Both the position numbers and the translations under genes were made by a program. The notes under the pieces were generated by a model. The model searched no databases, was not told the origin of the DNA, and saw only the letters and a list, made by a program, of their open reading frames with translations. Shown piece after piece: positions 1-8,506 of a stretch of 64,000 nucleotides of DNA. The stretch lies in assembly GCF_036127095.1 (NCBI RefSeq), contig NZ_CP108006.1:4340001-4404000 (forward strand), read 5' to 3'. The stretch comes from Streptomyces sp. NBC_00335. GTDB lineage: Bacteria; Actinomycetota; Actinomycetes; Streptomycetales; Streptomycetaceae. The number at the start of each line of letters is the position of its first letter. Position 1 is the stretch's first letter.

Positions 1-867
1 GGGCCGGGTCCGCGGCACCCAGTGCTTGGCCGGCAGGGTGTGCCGCACCAGGTCAGGGGCCCACAGCTCCAGCTCGTCGTAGAGCCGCTCGGAGAGGAAG
101 GCGTCCCCGGTGGGGGTGATCAGCTGCACCGGTACGTGGGCGTACGCGTCGGCGCGCGGCCGGCGCAGCCGGGCCCGGACGTTGTCCCGGTAGAGCCAGG
201 CTCCGTGCGCGGCGTCGGAGGGCAGGGAGGCCGTCGGGTAGTCCCCGGCCGGGATGTTCTCCATCCGCTCGATCAGCTTCGGCCACCGCTTGCCGAGCGG
301 CCCGCGCCAGGCGAGCTCCGGCAGCACGGGGGTGTGCAGCATGTACACGTACCAGGACTTGACGCCCTGCTGCAGCAGCTGGGCGGCCCGGCGCGGGGTC
401 GGCCGGGCCATCCGCTTCTTGATCCAGTGCCCGAAGTGGTCGAGGGAAGGCCCCGACATGGAGGTGAAGGAGGCGATCCGGCCCTCGGTGCGGGCGACCG
501 TCGCGAACTCCCAGCCCTGTACGGAGCCCCAGTCGTGGCCGACCAGGTGCACCGGGCGGTCCGGGCTGACCGCGTCCACGACCGCGAGGAAGTCGTCGGT
601 CAGCTTCTCCAGGGTGAACCCGCCGCGCAGCGGCTGCGGGGCGGTGGAGCGCCCGTGGCCCCGTACGTCGTAGAGCACGACGTGGAACCGGGAGGCCAGC
701 CGCTCGGCGACCTGCGACCAGACCTCCTTGCTGTCCGGGTACCCGTGCACCAGGACCACGGTCGGCCGGTCCGTGTCGCCGAGTTCGACGACGCACAGCT
801 CGACCCCGCCGGTGCTCACCCAGCGCTCGCGCGCGCCCGCCAGGCCCGCGTCCGTCATTGCGCTCAT
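1..867 (-). CDS. Alpha/beta hydrolase, probable N-terminal half of a hydrolase-SDR fusion (cut by window edge)
   Basis: Residues 1-289 are visible; the rest lies left of base 1. The alpha/beta hydrolase core is clear: oxyanion-loop HGYPD at 41-45, RGHGRS near 69-74, nucleophile elbow GHDWGS at 110-115 with Asp112 (epoxide-hydrolase-like Asp, not Ser), and a KHWVPRT stretch close to the window edge with the candidate catalytic His. From memory, actinomycete proteins with this N-terminus continue into a short-chain dehydrogenase domain (about 580 residues in all); that half cannot be seen. ATG at 867 overlaps the stop of the upstream M24 gene (ATGA), implying translational coupling. An in-frame ATG nine bases on is an alternative start. 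Substrate unknown. Confidence 0.85.
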   Translation of the reverse strand, partial: MSAMTDAGLAGARERWVSTGGVELCVVELGDTDRPTVVLVHGYPDSKEVWSQVAERLASRFHVVLYDVRGHGRSTAPQPLRGGFTLEKLTDDFLAVVDAVSPDRPVHLVGHDWGSVQGWEFATVARTEGRIASFTSMSGPSLDHFGHWIKKRMARPTPRRAAQLLQQGVKSWYVYMLHTPVLPELAWRGPLGKRWPKLIERMENIPAGDYPTASLPSDAAHGAWLYRDNVRARLRRPRADAYAHVPVQLITPTGDAFLSERLYDELELWAPDLVRHTLPAKHWVPRTRP

Positions 868-1733
868 GCCGTCTTCTCCTCAGCCCAGCGCCGCACGTGC
901 GGCAGATCGTCGTCCAGCCAGTACGCGCTCTCCTCGGGGTCCCGGGAGTCGGTGACGACCAGGATCTCCTCGAACTTCGCGCCGGTGCCCCGGAAGCCCA
1001 GGTGCGGCTCCACCGCCCACAGGCCGGGCTGGGGCGGGTGGTCGGAGAAGCGGTACGGGCTCCACAGCGGGGACCAGCCCTCGCGGTGGCCGCGCAGGGC
1101 ATCGGAGGCCAGCCCCTTCAGGGCCTGGGTGCCGAACCCGAACGCGGTCGGTGCCCAGCTCCGCTCCTTGACCCGGTCTATCTTGTGCGCGATGACGCCG
1201 AAGGGGTAGGCCCGGTGCCGGTTGGTGTACCCCTGGACGATCATCAGTCGCTCCACCTCCTCGTAGATGTCGCGAAGGGAGCGGCGCTCGCGCACCTGGT
1301 CGAGGATCAGCGTGCGGTGCGCCTGCAGATCGGACATGAGCCGGTCCTGCACCGGGTTGAGGCCGAGGCTGCCCGAGTACCCGATGTCCGCGGTGTGGCC
1401 CTTGTAGACCGGGGCCATGTCGAGGATGAACGGCATCCCCGGCTCCAGGGCCCGGTTCGTCGGGAAGAACTGCAGGGGGATCTTGAAGCCGGTGAAGGCG
1501 GTCCGGTCCCCGAACCACGCGAACGGCATGTGGAACCAGTCCCGCACCCCGCGCTCGCGCAGCCACTCGCGCTGCATCCGCGCGGCTTCGCGCTCGGTCA
1601 CGCCGGGGCGCAGCTGCGCCGCGACGGCCTCGGCGCACTCGTAGGAGAGGCGCTGCACCTCCTTGAACCCGCGCAGCTCGGCGGAGAGTTCCGTGGTGCG
1701 TCGCTTCGTGCGTTGCCTGGTGTCCCCAGCCAT
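864..1733 (-). CDS. M24-family metallopeptidase (Xaa-Pro aminopeptidase-like)
   Basis: A 289-residue single-domain protein with the pita-bread fold residues of family M24: Asp105 in FILDMAP, Asp116 in HTADIGYS, a later His in GVIAHKID, Glu in AVEPHLG and Glu in KFEEILVV. These are the five dinuclear-metal ligands expected of aminopeptidase P, methionine aminopeptidase or creatinase relatives, so the site looks intact. It lacks the N-terminal creatinase-like domain of full aminopeptidase P, unlike the 488-residue copy at 17143-18609. I chose the ATG at 1733 because residues before it (an upstream in-frame ATG at 1793) look non-conserved; the ribosome site is weak. It is coupled through ATGA to the hydrolase. 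Cytoplasmic; natural substrate not deducible. Confidence 0.85.
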   Translation of the reverse strand: MAGDTRQRTKRRTTELSAELRGFKEVQRLSYECAEAVAAQLRPGVTEREAARMQREWLRERGVRDWFHMPFAWFGDRTAFTGFKIPLQFFPTNRALEPGMPFILDMAPVYKGHTADIGYSGSLGLNPVQDRLMSDLQAHRTLILDQVRERRSLRDIYEEVERLMIVQGYTNRHRAYPFGVIAHKIDRVKERSWAPTAFGFGTQALKGLASDALRGHREGWSPLWSPYRFSDHPPQPGLWAVEPHLGFRGTGAKFEEILVVTDSRDPEESAYWLDDDLPHVRRWAEEKTA

Positions 1734-1960
1734 GCCAGCCGTCCGTCCATGTAGCCGTACGCGCCCGTAACTTGACACTGATGAATGTGACAATGACTGG
1801 AGATCACGTCAAGGCCCGTGCACGGACCTGTGGACAAACTTGTCCGGTACGCATCAGCCCTACGTCAGCCTTATGTCGGGGTCCGTAGTCCTGAAGGCGG
1901 AGAAAGGATCGAGCTCCAGGTCTGACGATCCGGGCTCCGTGCGCCACTAACGTCGTTCAC
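1734..1960. promoter_or_regulatory. Divergent intergenic region with one consensus DnaA box (1829-1837)
   Basis: This 227-bp spacer separates the minus-strand M24 gene from the plus-strand ABC operon and must hold both promoters; I see no confident -35/-10 pair. Bases 1829-1837 read TGTGGACAA, the reverse complement of TTGTCCACA, the preferred Streptomyces DnaA box. A single box may be chance, but a cluster of such boxes lies 7 kb to the right. Confidence 0.4.
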
Positions 1961-2998
1961 GTGACTGTCATCGCGACCGAAAGCCTGAGCAAGCGGTACC
2001 CCCGAGTGACCGCCCTCGACCGGCTCTCCTTGGACATCGGACCCGGAGTTACCGGGCTCGTGGGCGCCAACGGAGCCGGCAAGTCCACGCTGATCAAGAT
2101 TCTGCTGGGACTCTCCCCCGCCACCGAGGGCACCGCCGCCGTGCTCGGACTCGACGTAGCCACCCATGGCAGCGCGATCCGCGAGCGCGTCGGCTACATG
2201 CCCGAACACGACTGCCTGCCCCCCGACGTCTCGGCCACCGAGTTCGTCGTGCACATGGCGCGCATGTCCGGGCTCCCGCCGACCGCCGCCCGTGAGCGCA
2301 CCGCGGACACCCTGCGCCACGTGGGGCTGTACGAGGAGCGCTACCGCCCCATCGGCGGCTACTCCACCGGCATGAAGCAGCGCGTCAAGCTCGCCCAGGC
2401 GCTGGTCCACGACCCGCAACTGGTGCTCCTCGACGAGCCCACCAACGGCCTCGACCCGGTCGGCCGCGACGAGATGCTGGGCCTGATCCGCCGCGTCTAC
2501 ACCGACTTCGGCATCTCGGTCCTGGTCACCTCCCACCTGCTCGGCGAGCTGGAGCGGACCTGCGACCACGTCGTGGTCGTCGACGGCGGCAAACTGCTGC
2601 GCTCCAGTTCCACCAGCGACTTCACCCAGACCACCACGACCCTCGCGGTCGAGGTCACCGACTCCGACGCCCACCCGGACGGCACCGCCGCCCTGCGCAA
2701 GGCGCTCACCGAGGCGGGAGTGACGCTGCACGCGGGAGAGGAGGAGGGCCTGCCCGGAGCCGGCCACATCCTCCTCGTCGAAGCCTCGGGCGAGGCCACG
2801 TACGACGTCGTCCGCGACACGGTCGCCGATCTCGGCATCGGCCTGGTCCGCATGGAGCAGCGCCGCCACCACATCGCCGAGGTCTTCCGCGACAGCGACG
2901 CGGCGGCCGCCCGGGCCGAACAGTTCGCAGCTCAGTCCGCCCAGGCCACCGCCTGGGCCGCCACCCAGCAGAAGGGAGCCGGTTCCGATGGCGCCTGA
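1961..2998 (+). CDS. ABC transporter ATP-binding protein (first pair)
   Basis: 345-residue ABC ATPase that would power the permease encoded next. Walker A GANGAGKST at 35-43, signature region YSTGMKQRVKLAQALVHDP near 134-152, and Walker B LLDEPTNGLDP directly after; H-loop in VLVTSHLL. The C-terminal 100 residues are an extra regulatory-looking domain. GTG at 1961 is chosen because the protein then starts at the family-typical beta strand. The stop lies 11 bases inside the next gene, so the four genes 1961-5517 form one operon of two ATPase/permease pairs, probably one heteromeric exporter or two closely related ones. Substrate unknown; no substrate-binding protein is present, which fits export. 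Confidence 0.9.
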   Translation: MTVIATESLSKRYPRVTALDRLSLDIGPGVTGLVGANGAGKSTLIKILLGLSPATEGTAAVLGLDVATHGSAIRERVGYMPEHDCLPPDVSATEFVVHMARMSGLPPTAARERTADTLRHVGLYEERYRPIGGYSTGMKQRVKLAQALVHDPQLVLLDEPTNGLDPVGRDEMLGLIRRVYTDFGISVLVTSHLLGELERTCDHVVVVDGGKLLRSSSTSDFTQTTTTLAVEVTDSDAHPDGTAALRKALTEAGVTLHAGEEEGLPGAGHILLVEASGEATYDVVRDTVADLGIGLVRMEQRRHHIAEVFRDSDAAAARAEQFAAQSAQATAWAATQQKGAGSDGA

Positions 2999-3875
2999 CA
3001 CCTCGACCCAGATCCACAACATCGGCTACCGGTCCTACGACGGCCCCCGGCTCGGCCGCTCCTACGCCCGCAAGTCGCTCTTCGCGCAGTCCCTGCGCGG
3101 CGCCTACGGACTCGGCCGCTCGGCCAAGTCCAAGGTGCTGCCGATGCTGCTCTTCGCGGTGATGTGCGTTCCCGCGCTGATCCTCGTCGCGGTCGCCATC
3201 ACCGTGCCCGGCTCCACCGCGCTGCCGATCAAGTACACGACGTACGCGATGACCACCCAGGTGATCGTCTACCTCTACCTGGCCTCCCAGGCGCCGCAGT
3301 CAGTCTCGCGGGACCTGCGCTTCAAGACGGTGCCGCTCTACTTCTCGCGGCCGATCGAGCGCGTCGACTACGTCGTGGCCAAGTTCGCGGCCATGGCCTC
3401 GGCCCTGTTCATCCTCACGGCCACCCCGCTGCTGATCATGTGGATCGGCTCGCTCCTGGCGAAGTTCGACTTCGCCGACCAGACCAAGGGATTCGGGCAG
3501 GCACTGGTGTCGGTACTGCTTCTGTCGCTGCTCTTCTCCGGCCTCGGCCTGGTCATGGCCGCGCTCACCCCGCGCCGCGGCTTCGGCGTCGCCGCCATCA
3601 TCGCCGTGCTCCTGATCCCCTACGGCGCCGTGTCCGCCGTCCAGGCCATCGCCTACGAGACCGGCTCCACCGGCGGCATCGAGTGGCTGGGCCTGTTCTC
3701 CCCGATGAGCCTCATCGACGGCCTGCAGACCGCCTTCCTCGGCGCCGACTCCGGCTTCCCCGGCAGCGAGGGCCCCTCGGGCGCCGTCGGCTTCGTCTAC
3801 CTGCTCGTCATCCTCGGCCTCATCGCCGGCTCCTACGCCGCCCTGATGGCCCGCTACCGGAAGGCCGGGCTGTGA
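2988..3875 (+). CDS. ABC-2 type permease (first pair)
   Basis: 295-residue integral membrane protein with about six hydrophobic segments (first near 48-72, last near 268-288), preceded by a 45-residue cytoplasmic N-terminus rich in Arg/Tyr. The topology and the pairing with a solo ABC ATPase fit the ABC-2 permease superfamily. ATG at 2988 overlaps the upstream ATPase by 11 bases and the stop overlaps the GTG of the next ATPase (GTGA at 3872-3875), so expression is tightly coupled. Confidence 0.88.
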   Translation: MAPDTSTQIHNIGYRSYDGPRLGRSYARKSLFAQSLRGAYGLGRSAKSKVLPMLLFAVMCVPALILVAVAITVPGSTALPIKYTTYAMTTQVIVYLYLASQAPQSVSRDLRFKTVPLYFSRPIERVDYVVAKFAAMASALFILTATPLLIMWIGSLLAKFDFADQTKGFGQALVSVLLLSLLFSGLGLVMAALTPRRGFGVAAIIAVLLIPYGAVSAVQAIAYETGSTGGIEWLGLFSPMSLIDGLQTAFLGADSGFPGSEGPSGAVGFVYLLVILGLIAGSYAALMARYRKAGL

Positions 3876-4783
3876 GCATCATCGACATCGACCACACCTC
3901 CCGCTGGTTCGGGAACGTCGTCGCCGTCAACGACGTGACCATGCGCATCGGTCCCGGAGTCACCGGCCTGCTCGGCCCCAACGGTGCCGGCAAGTCCACC
4001 CTCATCAACATGATGGGCGGCTTCCTCGCCCCCTCCACGGGCACCGTCACCCTCGACGGCACGCCGATCTGGCAGAACGAGCAGGTCTACAAGCAGATCG
4101 GCGTCGTGCCCGAGCGCGAGGCCATGTACGACTTCCTCACCGGCAAGGAGTTCGTCGTCGCCAACGCCGAACTCCACGGTCTCGACGAGGCGGCCGCCCA
4201 GCGGGCCCTGGCCACGGTCGAGATGGAGTACGCGCAGGACCGCAAGATCTCCACGTACTCCAAGGGCATGCGCCAGCGCGTGAAGATGGCCTCCGCCCTG
4301 GTCCACGATCCGTCGGTGCTCCTGCTCGACGAGCCGTTCAACGGCATGGACCCGCGCCAGCGCATGCAGCTCATGGAGCTCCTGCGGCGGATGGGCGACG
4401 ACGGCCGCACCGTGCTCTTCTCCTCGCACATCCTGGAGGAGGTCGAACAGCTCGCCTCCCACATCGAGGTGGTCGTCGCCGGCCGGCACGCTGCTTCCGG
4501 CGACTTCCGCAAGATCCGCCGCCTGATGACGGACCGCCCGCACCGTTACCTGGTCCGTTCCTCCGACGACCGGGTCCTCGCCGCGGCCCTGATCGCCGAC
4601 CCGTCCACCGCCGGGATCGAGGTCGACCTCAAGGAAGGCGCCCTGCGCATCCAGGCCGTCGACTTCGGGCGCTTCACCCAGCTGCTGCCGCGGGTCGCCC
4701 GCGAGCACGGCATCCGGCTGCTGACGGTCTCGCCTTCCGACGAGTCCCTCGAGTCGGTCTTCTCCTACCTCGTCGCGGCCTGA
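3872..4783 (+). CDS. ABC transporter ATP-binding protein (second pair)
   Basis: 303-residue ABC ATPase, paralogous to the product of 1961-2998: Walker A GPNGAGKST near 34-42, signature YSKGMRQRVKMASALVHDP, Walker B LLDEPFNGMDP, H-loop SSHIL. Start is GTG at 3872, overlapping the permease stop (GTGA); the open frame extends far upstream inside the permease gene but those residues are not ABC-like. The C-terminal 80 residues (after RPHRYLVRS) form a small accessory domain. Followed after 14 bases by its permease, with ribosome site AAGGAG. Confidence 0.9.
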   Translation: MSIIDIDHTSRWFGNVVAVNDVTMRIGPGVTGLLGPNGAGKSTLINMMGGFLAPSTGTVTLDGTPIWQNEQVYKQIGVVPEREAMYDFLTGKEFVVANAELHGLDEAAAQRALATVEMEYAQDRKISTYSKGMRQRVKMASALVHDPSVLLLDEPFNGMDPRQRMQLMELLRRMGDDGRTVLFSSHILEEVEQLASHIEVVVAGRHAASGDFRKIRRLMTDRPHRYLVRSSDDRVLAAALIADPSTAGIEVDLKEGALRIQAVDFGRFTQLLPRVAREHGIRLLTVSPSDESLESVFSYLVAA

Positions 4784-4797
4784 AGGAGCTGGCACTG

Positions 4798-5517
4798 ATG
4801 TACAACCCCACCGTTGCCCGGCTCACCTACCGGGCCCTGCTCGGCCGCCGCCGCGCACTGATCCTCTGTGCGCTGCCCGTCCTGCTGATCGCCATCTCCA
4901 TCGCCGTGCGCGCCTTCACGGGCCTCGACGACAAGGTCGCCGCCGATCTCCTCGGCGGTTTCGCCCTGGCGACGATGGTCCCGCTGATCGGTGTCATCGC
5001 CGGCACCGGCGCCATCGGCCCGGAGATCGACGACGGCTCGATCGTCTACCTGCTCTCGAAGCCGGTGAAGCGCCCGACGATCATCCTGACGAAGCTGACC
5101 GTCGCGATCGCCGTCACCATGGTCTTCTCCGCGATCCCCACCCTGATCGCCGGCTTCATCCTCAACGGCAACGGCCAGCAGATCGCCGTCGCCTACACCG
5201 TGGCCGCCCTCGTCGCCTCGGTCGCCTACAGCGCCCTGTTCCTGCTGCTGGGCACCGTCAGCCGGCACGCGGTCGTCTTCGGCCTCGTCTACGCCCTGAT
5301 CTGGGAGTCGCTCTTCGGCAGCCTCGTCGACGGAGCCAAGACCCTCAGCGTCCAGCAGTGGTCGCTGGCCCTCGCGCAGAAGGTCGCGGGCGAGGGGTAC
5401 GTGGACGCCACCGTCGGGCTGCCCACCGCGGTGATCCTGCTCGTCGCGGTCACCGTCGGCGCCACCTTCTACGCCGGACAGAAGCTCCGCAGCCTGAAGC
5501 TGGCGGGTGAGGAGTAG
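4798..5517 (+). CDS. ABC-2 type permease (second pair)
   Basis: 239-residue membrane protein with about six transmembrane stretches starting near residues 18-36 and ending at a C-terminal FYAGQKLRSLKLAGEE tail. It has the layout of an ABC-2 transporter permease (ABC2 membrane_2 type). ATG at 4798 is preceded by AAGGAGCT at a good distance. It is the last gene of the four-gene ABC operon; a parS site and a hairpin terminator follow within 100 bp. Confidence 0.88.
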   Translation: MYNPTVARLTYRALLGRRRALILCALPVLLIAISIAVRAFTGLDDKVAADLLGGFALATMVPLIGVIAGTGAIGPEIDDGSIVYLLSKPVKRPTIILTKLTVAIAVTMVFSAIPTLIAGFILNGNGQQIAVAYTVAALVASVAYSALFLLLGTVSRHAVVFGLVYALIWESLFGSLVDGAKTLSVQQWSLALAQKVAGEGYVDATVGLPTAVILLVAVTVGATFYAGQKLRSLKLAGEE

Positions 5518-5563
5518 GACCTCCGGAGCCCGTACCGGCGTCCCACCGGCATCCGTACCGGAT

Positions 5564-5577
5564 GTTTCACGTGAAAC
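5564..5577. promoter_or_regulatory. parS site (ParB-binding centromere), copy 1
   Basis: Perfect 14-bp palindrome GTTTCACGTGAAAC, the Streptomyces parS consensus, flanked by T/A to give a 16-bp palindrome. Intergenic here, between the ABC operon stop and the hairpin at 5581-5610. One of five perfect copies in the window (5564, 11973, 28727, 40845, 53584). ParB binding loads the segregation complex and SMC near oriC. Confidence 0.93.
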
Positions 5578-5580
5578 AGT

Positions 5581-5610
5581 GCCCCGCCCGGCCCACCGGC
5601 CAGGCGGGGC
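5581..5610 (+). terminator. Hairpin terminator of the ABC operon
   Basis: Inverted repeat GCCCCGCC (5581-5588) and GGCGGGGC (5603-5610) with a 14-base loop that can pair further. No T-run follows, as usual in Streptomyces. It sits between the ABC operon and the rhomboid-like gene. Confidence 0.65.
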
Positions 5611-5636
5611 ACAGCTTTGCGCGAGATCATCGGGAA

Positions 5637-6278
5637 ATGATCGAGTACACCGAGCCCGAGCCCTCCAGGCCAGTGCGGTCATGGATACGCTCCGCGCCCG
5701 GCACCCACATCTGGCTGCTGATCATCGTGGTCACCAGCATCGTGGTCGTGATCGTGCCCGACCATCTCGAACACGTCCTGCTCCACCGCAACAGCAGCAA
5801 CATCCACGAGCTCGCCCAGCACCCCGTACGAGCGCTGCTCAGCAGCGCGTTCTGGATCGAGGACCCGGCCTCGCTCCCGCTCTACTTCGTCCTCTTCGAG
5901 ATCTTCCAGGCCAATGTCGAGCGCTGGCTCGGCACCCTGCGCTGGCTCTTCATCATCGCGACCGGACACATCACGGCCACGCTCATCAGCCAGAAACTGG
6001 TCCTGATGGCCATCCAGGACCACCGCGCCCCGCGCAGCATGGTCCACGTCGTCGACATCGGCGTCAGCTACGGACTCGCGACCGCCGTCGGGGTGCTGAC
6101 GTACCGCCTGCCCGGTCCCTGGCGCTGGCTCTACCTCGCCGGCTCCGTGGCCTTCTTCGGACTCCCGCTGGTCTCCGGCGGGACCTTCACCGACTTCGGC
6201 CACGCCATCGCATTGGCCGTAGGCCTCCTCGCCTGGCCGCTGACCCGGCACCCGAACCTGAGCCGGATGCACGGCTGA
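5637..6278 (+). CDS. Rhomboid-like membrane protein
   Basis: 213-residue protein with about six membrane segments (first at 26-44, HIWLLIIVVTSIVVVIV). Segments in the second half resemble the rhomboid core: GVSYGLATAVG sits where the GxSG serine loop belongs and DFGHAIALAVGLL where the last-helix His belongs, so a Ser/His dyad is possible. The family match is by eye and proteolysis is unproven. The frame opens at 5562 on top of a parS site, but those 25 residues are parS and terminator-encoded, so I start at ATG 5637 after GGGAAA. It stands alone, convergent with the HAD gene. Confidence 0.7.
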   Translation: MIEYTEPEPSRPVRSWIRSAPGTHIWLLIIVVTSIVVVIVPDHLEHVLLHRNSSNIHELAQHPVRALLSSAFWIEDPASLPLYFVLFEIFQANVERWLGTLRWLFIIATGHITATLISQKLVLMAIQDHRAPRSMVHVVDIGVSYGLATAVGVLTYRLPGPWRWLYLAGSVAFFGLPLVSGGTFTDFGHAIALAVGLLAWPLTRHPNLSRMHG

Positions 6279-6343
6279 CGCACGGAAATTCACTGGTACG
6301 AGGCGTGCGGCGGGGGCAGAGTGAGCCGTGCGGGGAGAAACAA

Positions 6344-6401
6344 GAAGGTCCGGAACAGCCACTTCGAGCGCGCCTTGCGGCGCGGGCCGTTCCGGACCTT
6401 C
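6344..6401. terminator. Bidirectional hairpin terminator
   Basis: Perfect 13-bp inverted repeat, GAAGGTCCGGAAC (6344-6356) and GTTCCGGACCTTC (6389-6401), with a 32-base loop. It lies between convergent genes (rhomboid-like plus, HAD minus) and can serve both. Confidence 0.8.
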
Positions 6402-6419
6402 CGTTCGTCTTCCGCCCGG

Positions 6420-7232
6420 TTACGCGGCGCCCAGCAGACGCTCCAGGACCACGGCGATGCCGTCCTCCTCGTTGGAGGTGGTGACCTCGTCCGCCACCGC
6501 CTTGAGCTCCGGGTGCGCGTTGGCCATGGCCACTCCGTGCGCGGCCCAGCCGAACATCGGGATGTCGTTGGGCATGTCTCCGAAGGCGATCGTGTCGGCC
6601 GCCTTCACCCCCAGCCGGCGCGCGGCCAGCGAGAGCCCGGTGGACTTGCTCAGCCCCAGCGGCAGGATCTCCACGACACCCGGACCGGCCATGACGATGC
6701 CGACCAGGCTGCCCACGGTCTCCCGGGCCACCTGGACGAGGGCGTCCTCGTCCAGCTCGGGGTGCTGGATGTACAGCTTGTTCAGCGGAGCCGACCACAC
6801 CTCGGAGGTGTCCTCCAGGTAGAGCGCGGGAAGGCCCTCCTGGACCTGATAGCCGGGGCCGAAGAGCACCTCGCCCTCGACTCCGTCCCGGCTGGCGGCG
6901 ATCGCCAGCGGACCCACCTCGGCCTCGATCTTCTCCAGTGCCAGCGCGGCCAGCTTCCGGTCGAGCGTCACCGAGGTCAGCAGCCGGTGCGCGCCCGCGT
7001 CGTAGACCTGAGCGCCCTGCCCGCAGACCGCGATGCCCTTGTAGCCGAGGTCGTCGAGGACGTGCCGGGTCCACGGCACGGCGCGGCCGGTGACGATGAT
7101 GTGCGCTGCGCCCGCGGCGGTGGCCGCGAGGAGCGCCTCACGCGTGCGCTCCGAGACGGTGTCGTCGCCGCGCAGCAGCGTCCCGTCGAGGTCGGTCGCG
7201 ACGAGCTTGTACGGGAACGGGGCCGTGCTCAC
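6420..7232 (-). CDS. HAD-family (Cof-type, IIB) phosphatase
   Basis: 270-residue HAD hydrolase. Motif [11 protein letters not shown] is near residues 10-19 (nucleophile and acid/base Asp), motif II in IIVTGR, and motifs III/IV in the Lys-containing LGLSKSTGL and GDMPNDIPM, with a C2-type cap between, typical of Cof/YidA sugar-phosphate or flavin-phosphate phosphatases. Start is GTG 7232, overlapping the serS stop (GTGA), so it is translationally coupled to serS. The frame continues 42 codons into serS but that is antisense-like residue. Substrate unknown. Confidence 0.9.
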   Translation of the reverse strand: MSTAPFPYKLVATDLDGTLLRGDDTVSERTREALLAATAAGAAHIIVTGRAVPWTRHVLDDLGYKGIAVCGQGAQVYDAGAHRLLTSVTLDRKLAALALEKIEAEVGPLAIAASRDGVEGEVLFGPGYQVQEGLPALYLEDTSEVWSAPLNKLYIQHPELDEDALVQVARETVGSLVGIVMAGPGVVEILPLGLSKSTGLSLAARRLGVKAADTIAFGDMPNDIPMFGWAAHGVAMANAHPELKAVADEVTTSNEEDGIAVVLERLLGAA

Positions 7233-8506
7233 TTGGTGATCGGCTCCAGGACTTCCCGACCGCCCAGGTAGGGCCGGAGCACCGGGGGAACGTGGACCGT
7301 GCCGTCGGCCTGCTGGTGGTTCTCCAGGATCGCGACGATCGTGCGCGGGACCGCGCACAGCGTTCCGTTCAGGGTGGACAGCGGAGCGGTCTTCTTGCCG
7401 TCGCGGTAGCGGATCGACAGGCGGCGCGCCTGGAAGCCGTCACAGTTCGAGGCGGAGGTCAGCTCGCGGTACTTGCCCTGGGTGGGGATCCACGCCTCGC
7501 AGTCGAACTTGCGCGAGGCGGAGGCGCCCAGGTCGCCGGTGGCGACGTCGATCACCTGGAAGGGCAGCTCCAGGCTGGTCAGCCACTGCTTCTCCCAGTC
7601 CAGGAGCCGCTGGTGCTCGGCCTCGGCCTCCTCCGGCGCGACGTACGAGAACATCTCGACCTTGTCGAACTGGTGGACGCGGAAGATGCCGCGGGTGTCC
7701 TTGCCGTACGTGCCGGCCTCGCGGCGGAAGCACGGGGAGAAGCCGGCGTAGCGCAGCGGCAGCTTGTCCGCGTCGATGATCTCGTCCATGTGGTACGCGG
7801 CGAGCGGGACCTCGGAGGTGCCGACCAGGTAGAGGTCGTCGCCCTCCAAGTGGTACACGTTCTCCGCGGCCTGGCCGAGGAAGCCGGTGCCCTCCATGGC
7901 GCGCGGGCGGACCAGCGCGGGGGTGAGCATCGGGGTGAAGCCGGCCTCGGTGGCCTGCGCGATGGCCGCGTTGACGAGGGCGAGCTCCAGCAGGGCGCCG
8001 ATGCCGGTGAGGTAGTAGAAGCGCGAGCCGGACACCTTGGCGCCGCGCTCGACGTCGATGGCGCCCAGGGACTCGCCGAGCTCCAGGTGGTCCTTGGGCT
8101 CGAAGCCCTCGGCGCCGAAGTCGCGGATGGTGCCGTGCGTCTCCAGGACGACGAAGTCCTCTTCGCCGCCGACGGGCACGTCCGTGTGGACGACGTTGCC
8201 GAGGCGCAGGAGCAGCTGCTTGGCGGCTTCGTCCGCCTCGTTCTGCTCGGCCTCGGCCGCCTTGACGTCCTGCTTGAGCTGATCGGCCTTCTTCAGCAGC
8301 TCGGCCCGCTCCTCCGGAGAGGCCTTGGGGATGAGCTTGCCGAGCGACTTCTGCTCGTTGCGGAGTTCGTCGAATCGCATGCCGGAGGACCTGCGGCGCT
8401 CGTCTGCGGAGAGCAGTGCGTCGACGAGGGCGACGTCCTCTCCACGGGCGCGCTGCGAGGCGCGGACACGGTCAGGGTCTTCACGGAGCAGCCGGAGGTC
8501 AATCAC
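7229..8506 (-). CDS. serS: Seryl-tRNA synthetase
   Basis: 425-residue cytoplasmic class II synthetase charging tRNA-Ser. The N-terminal 110 residues form the long antiparallel coiled coil that grips the tRNA-Ser variable arm (Glu/Lys-rich [15 protein letters not shown] onward). The catalytic domain shows GTSEVPL (motif 2 loop area), FRREAGTYG, and a motif 3 in [16 protein letters not shown] [12 protein letters not shown]. Length matches the family. GTG 8506 gives the family-typical MIDL start; its GGAGG is only one base upstream, an unusually tight spacing. The upstream 526 bp carry a DnaA-box cluster. Coupled to the HAD gene downstream. Confidence 0.97.
   Translation of the reverse strand: MIDLRLLREDPDRVRASQRARGEDVALVDALLSADERRRSSGMRFDELRNEQKSLGKLIPKASPEERAELLKKADQLKQDVKAAEAEQNEADEAAKQLLLRLGNVVHTDVPVGGEEDFVVLETHGTIRDFGAEGFEPKDHLELGESLGAIDVERGAKVSGSRFYYLTGIGALLELALVNAAIAQATEAGFTPMLTPALVRPRAMEGTGFLGQAAENVYHLEGDDLYLVGTSEVPLAAYHMDEIIDADKLPLRYAGFSPCFRREAGTYGKDTRGIFRVHQFDKVEMFSYVAPEEAEAEHQRLLDWEKQWLTSLELPFQVIDVATGDLGASASRKFDCEAWIPTQGKYRELTSASNCDGFQARRLSIRYRDGKKTAPLSTLNGTLCAVPRTIVAILENHQQADGTVHVPPVLRPYLGGREVLEPITK

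Noticed and set aside
5562..5636. N-terminal extension of the rhomboid-like protein starting MFHVKQ
   Set aside because: Those codons are the parS palindrome and the terminator stem; the ATG at 5637 gives the natural hydrophobic start.
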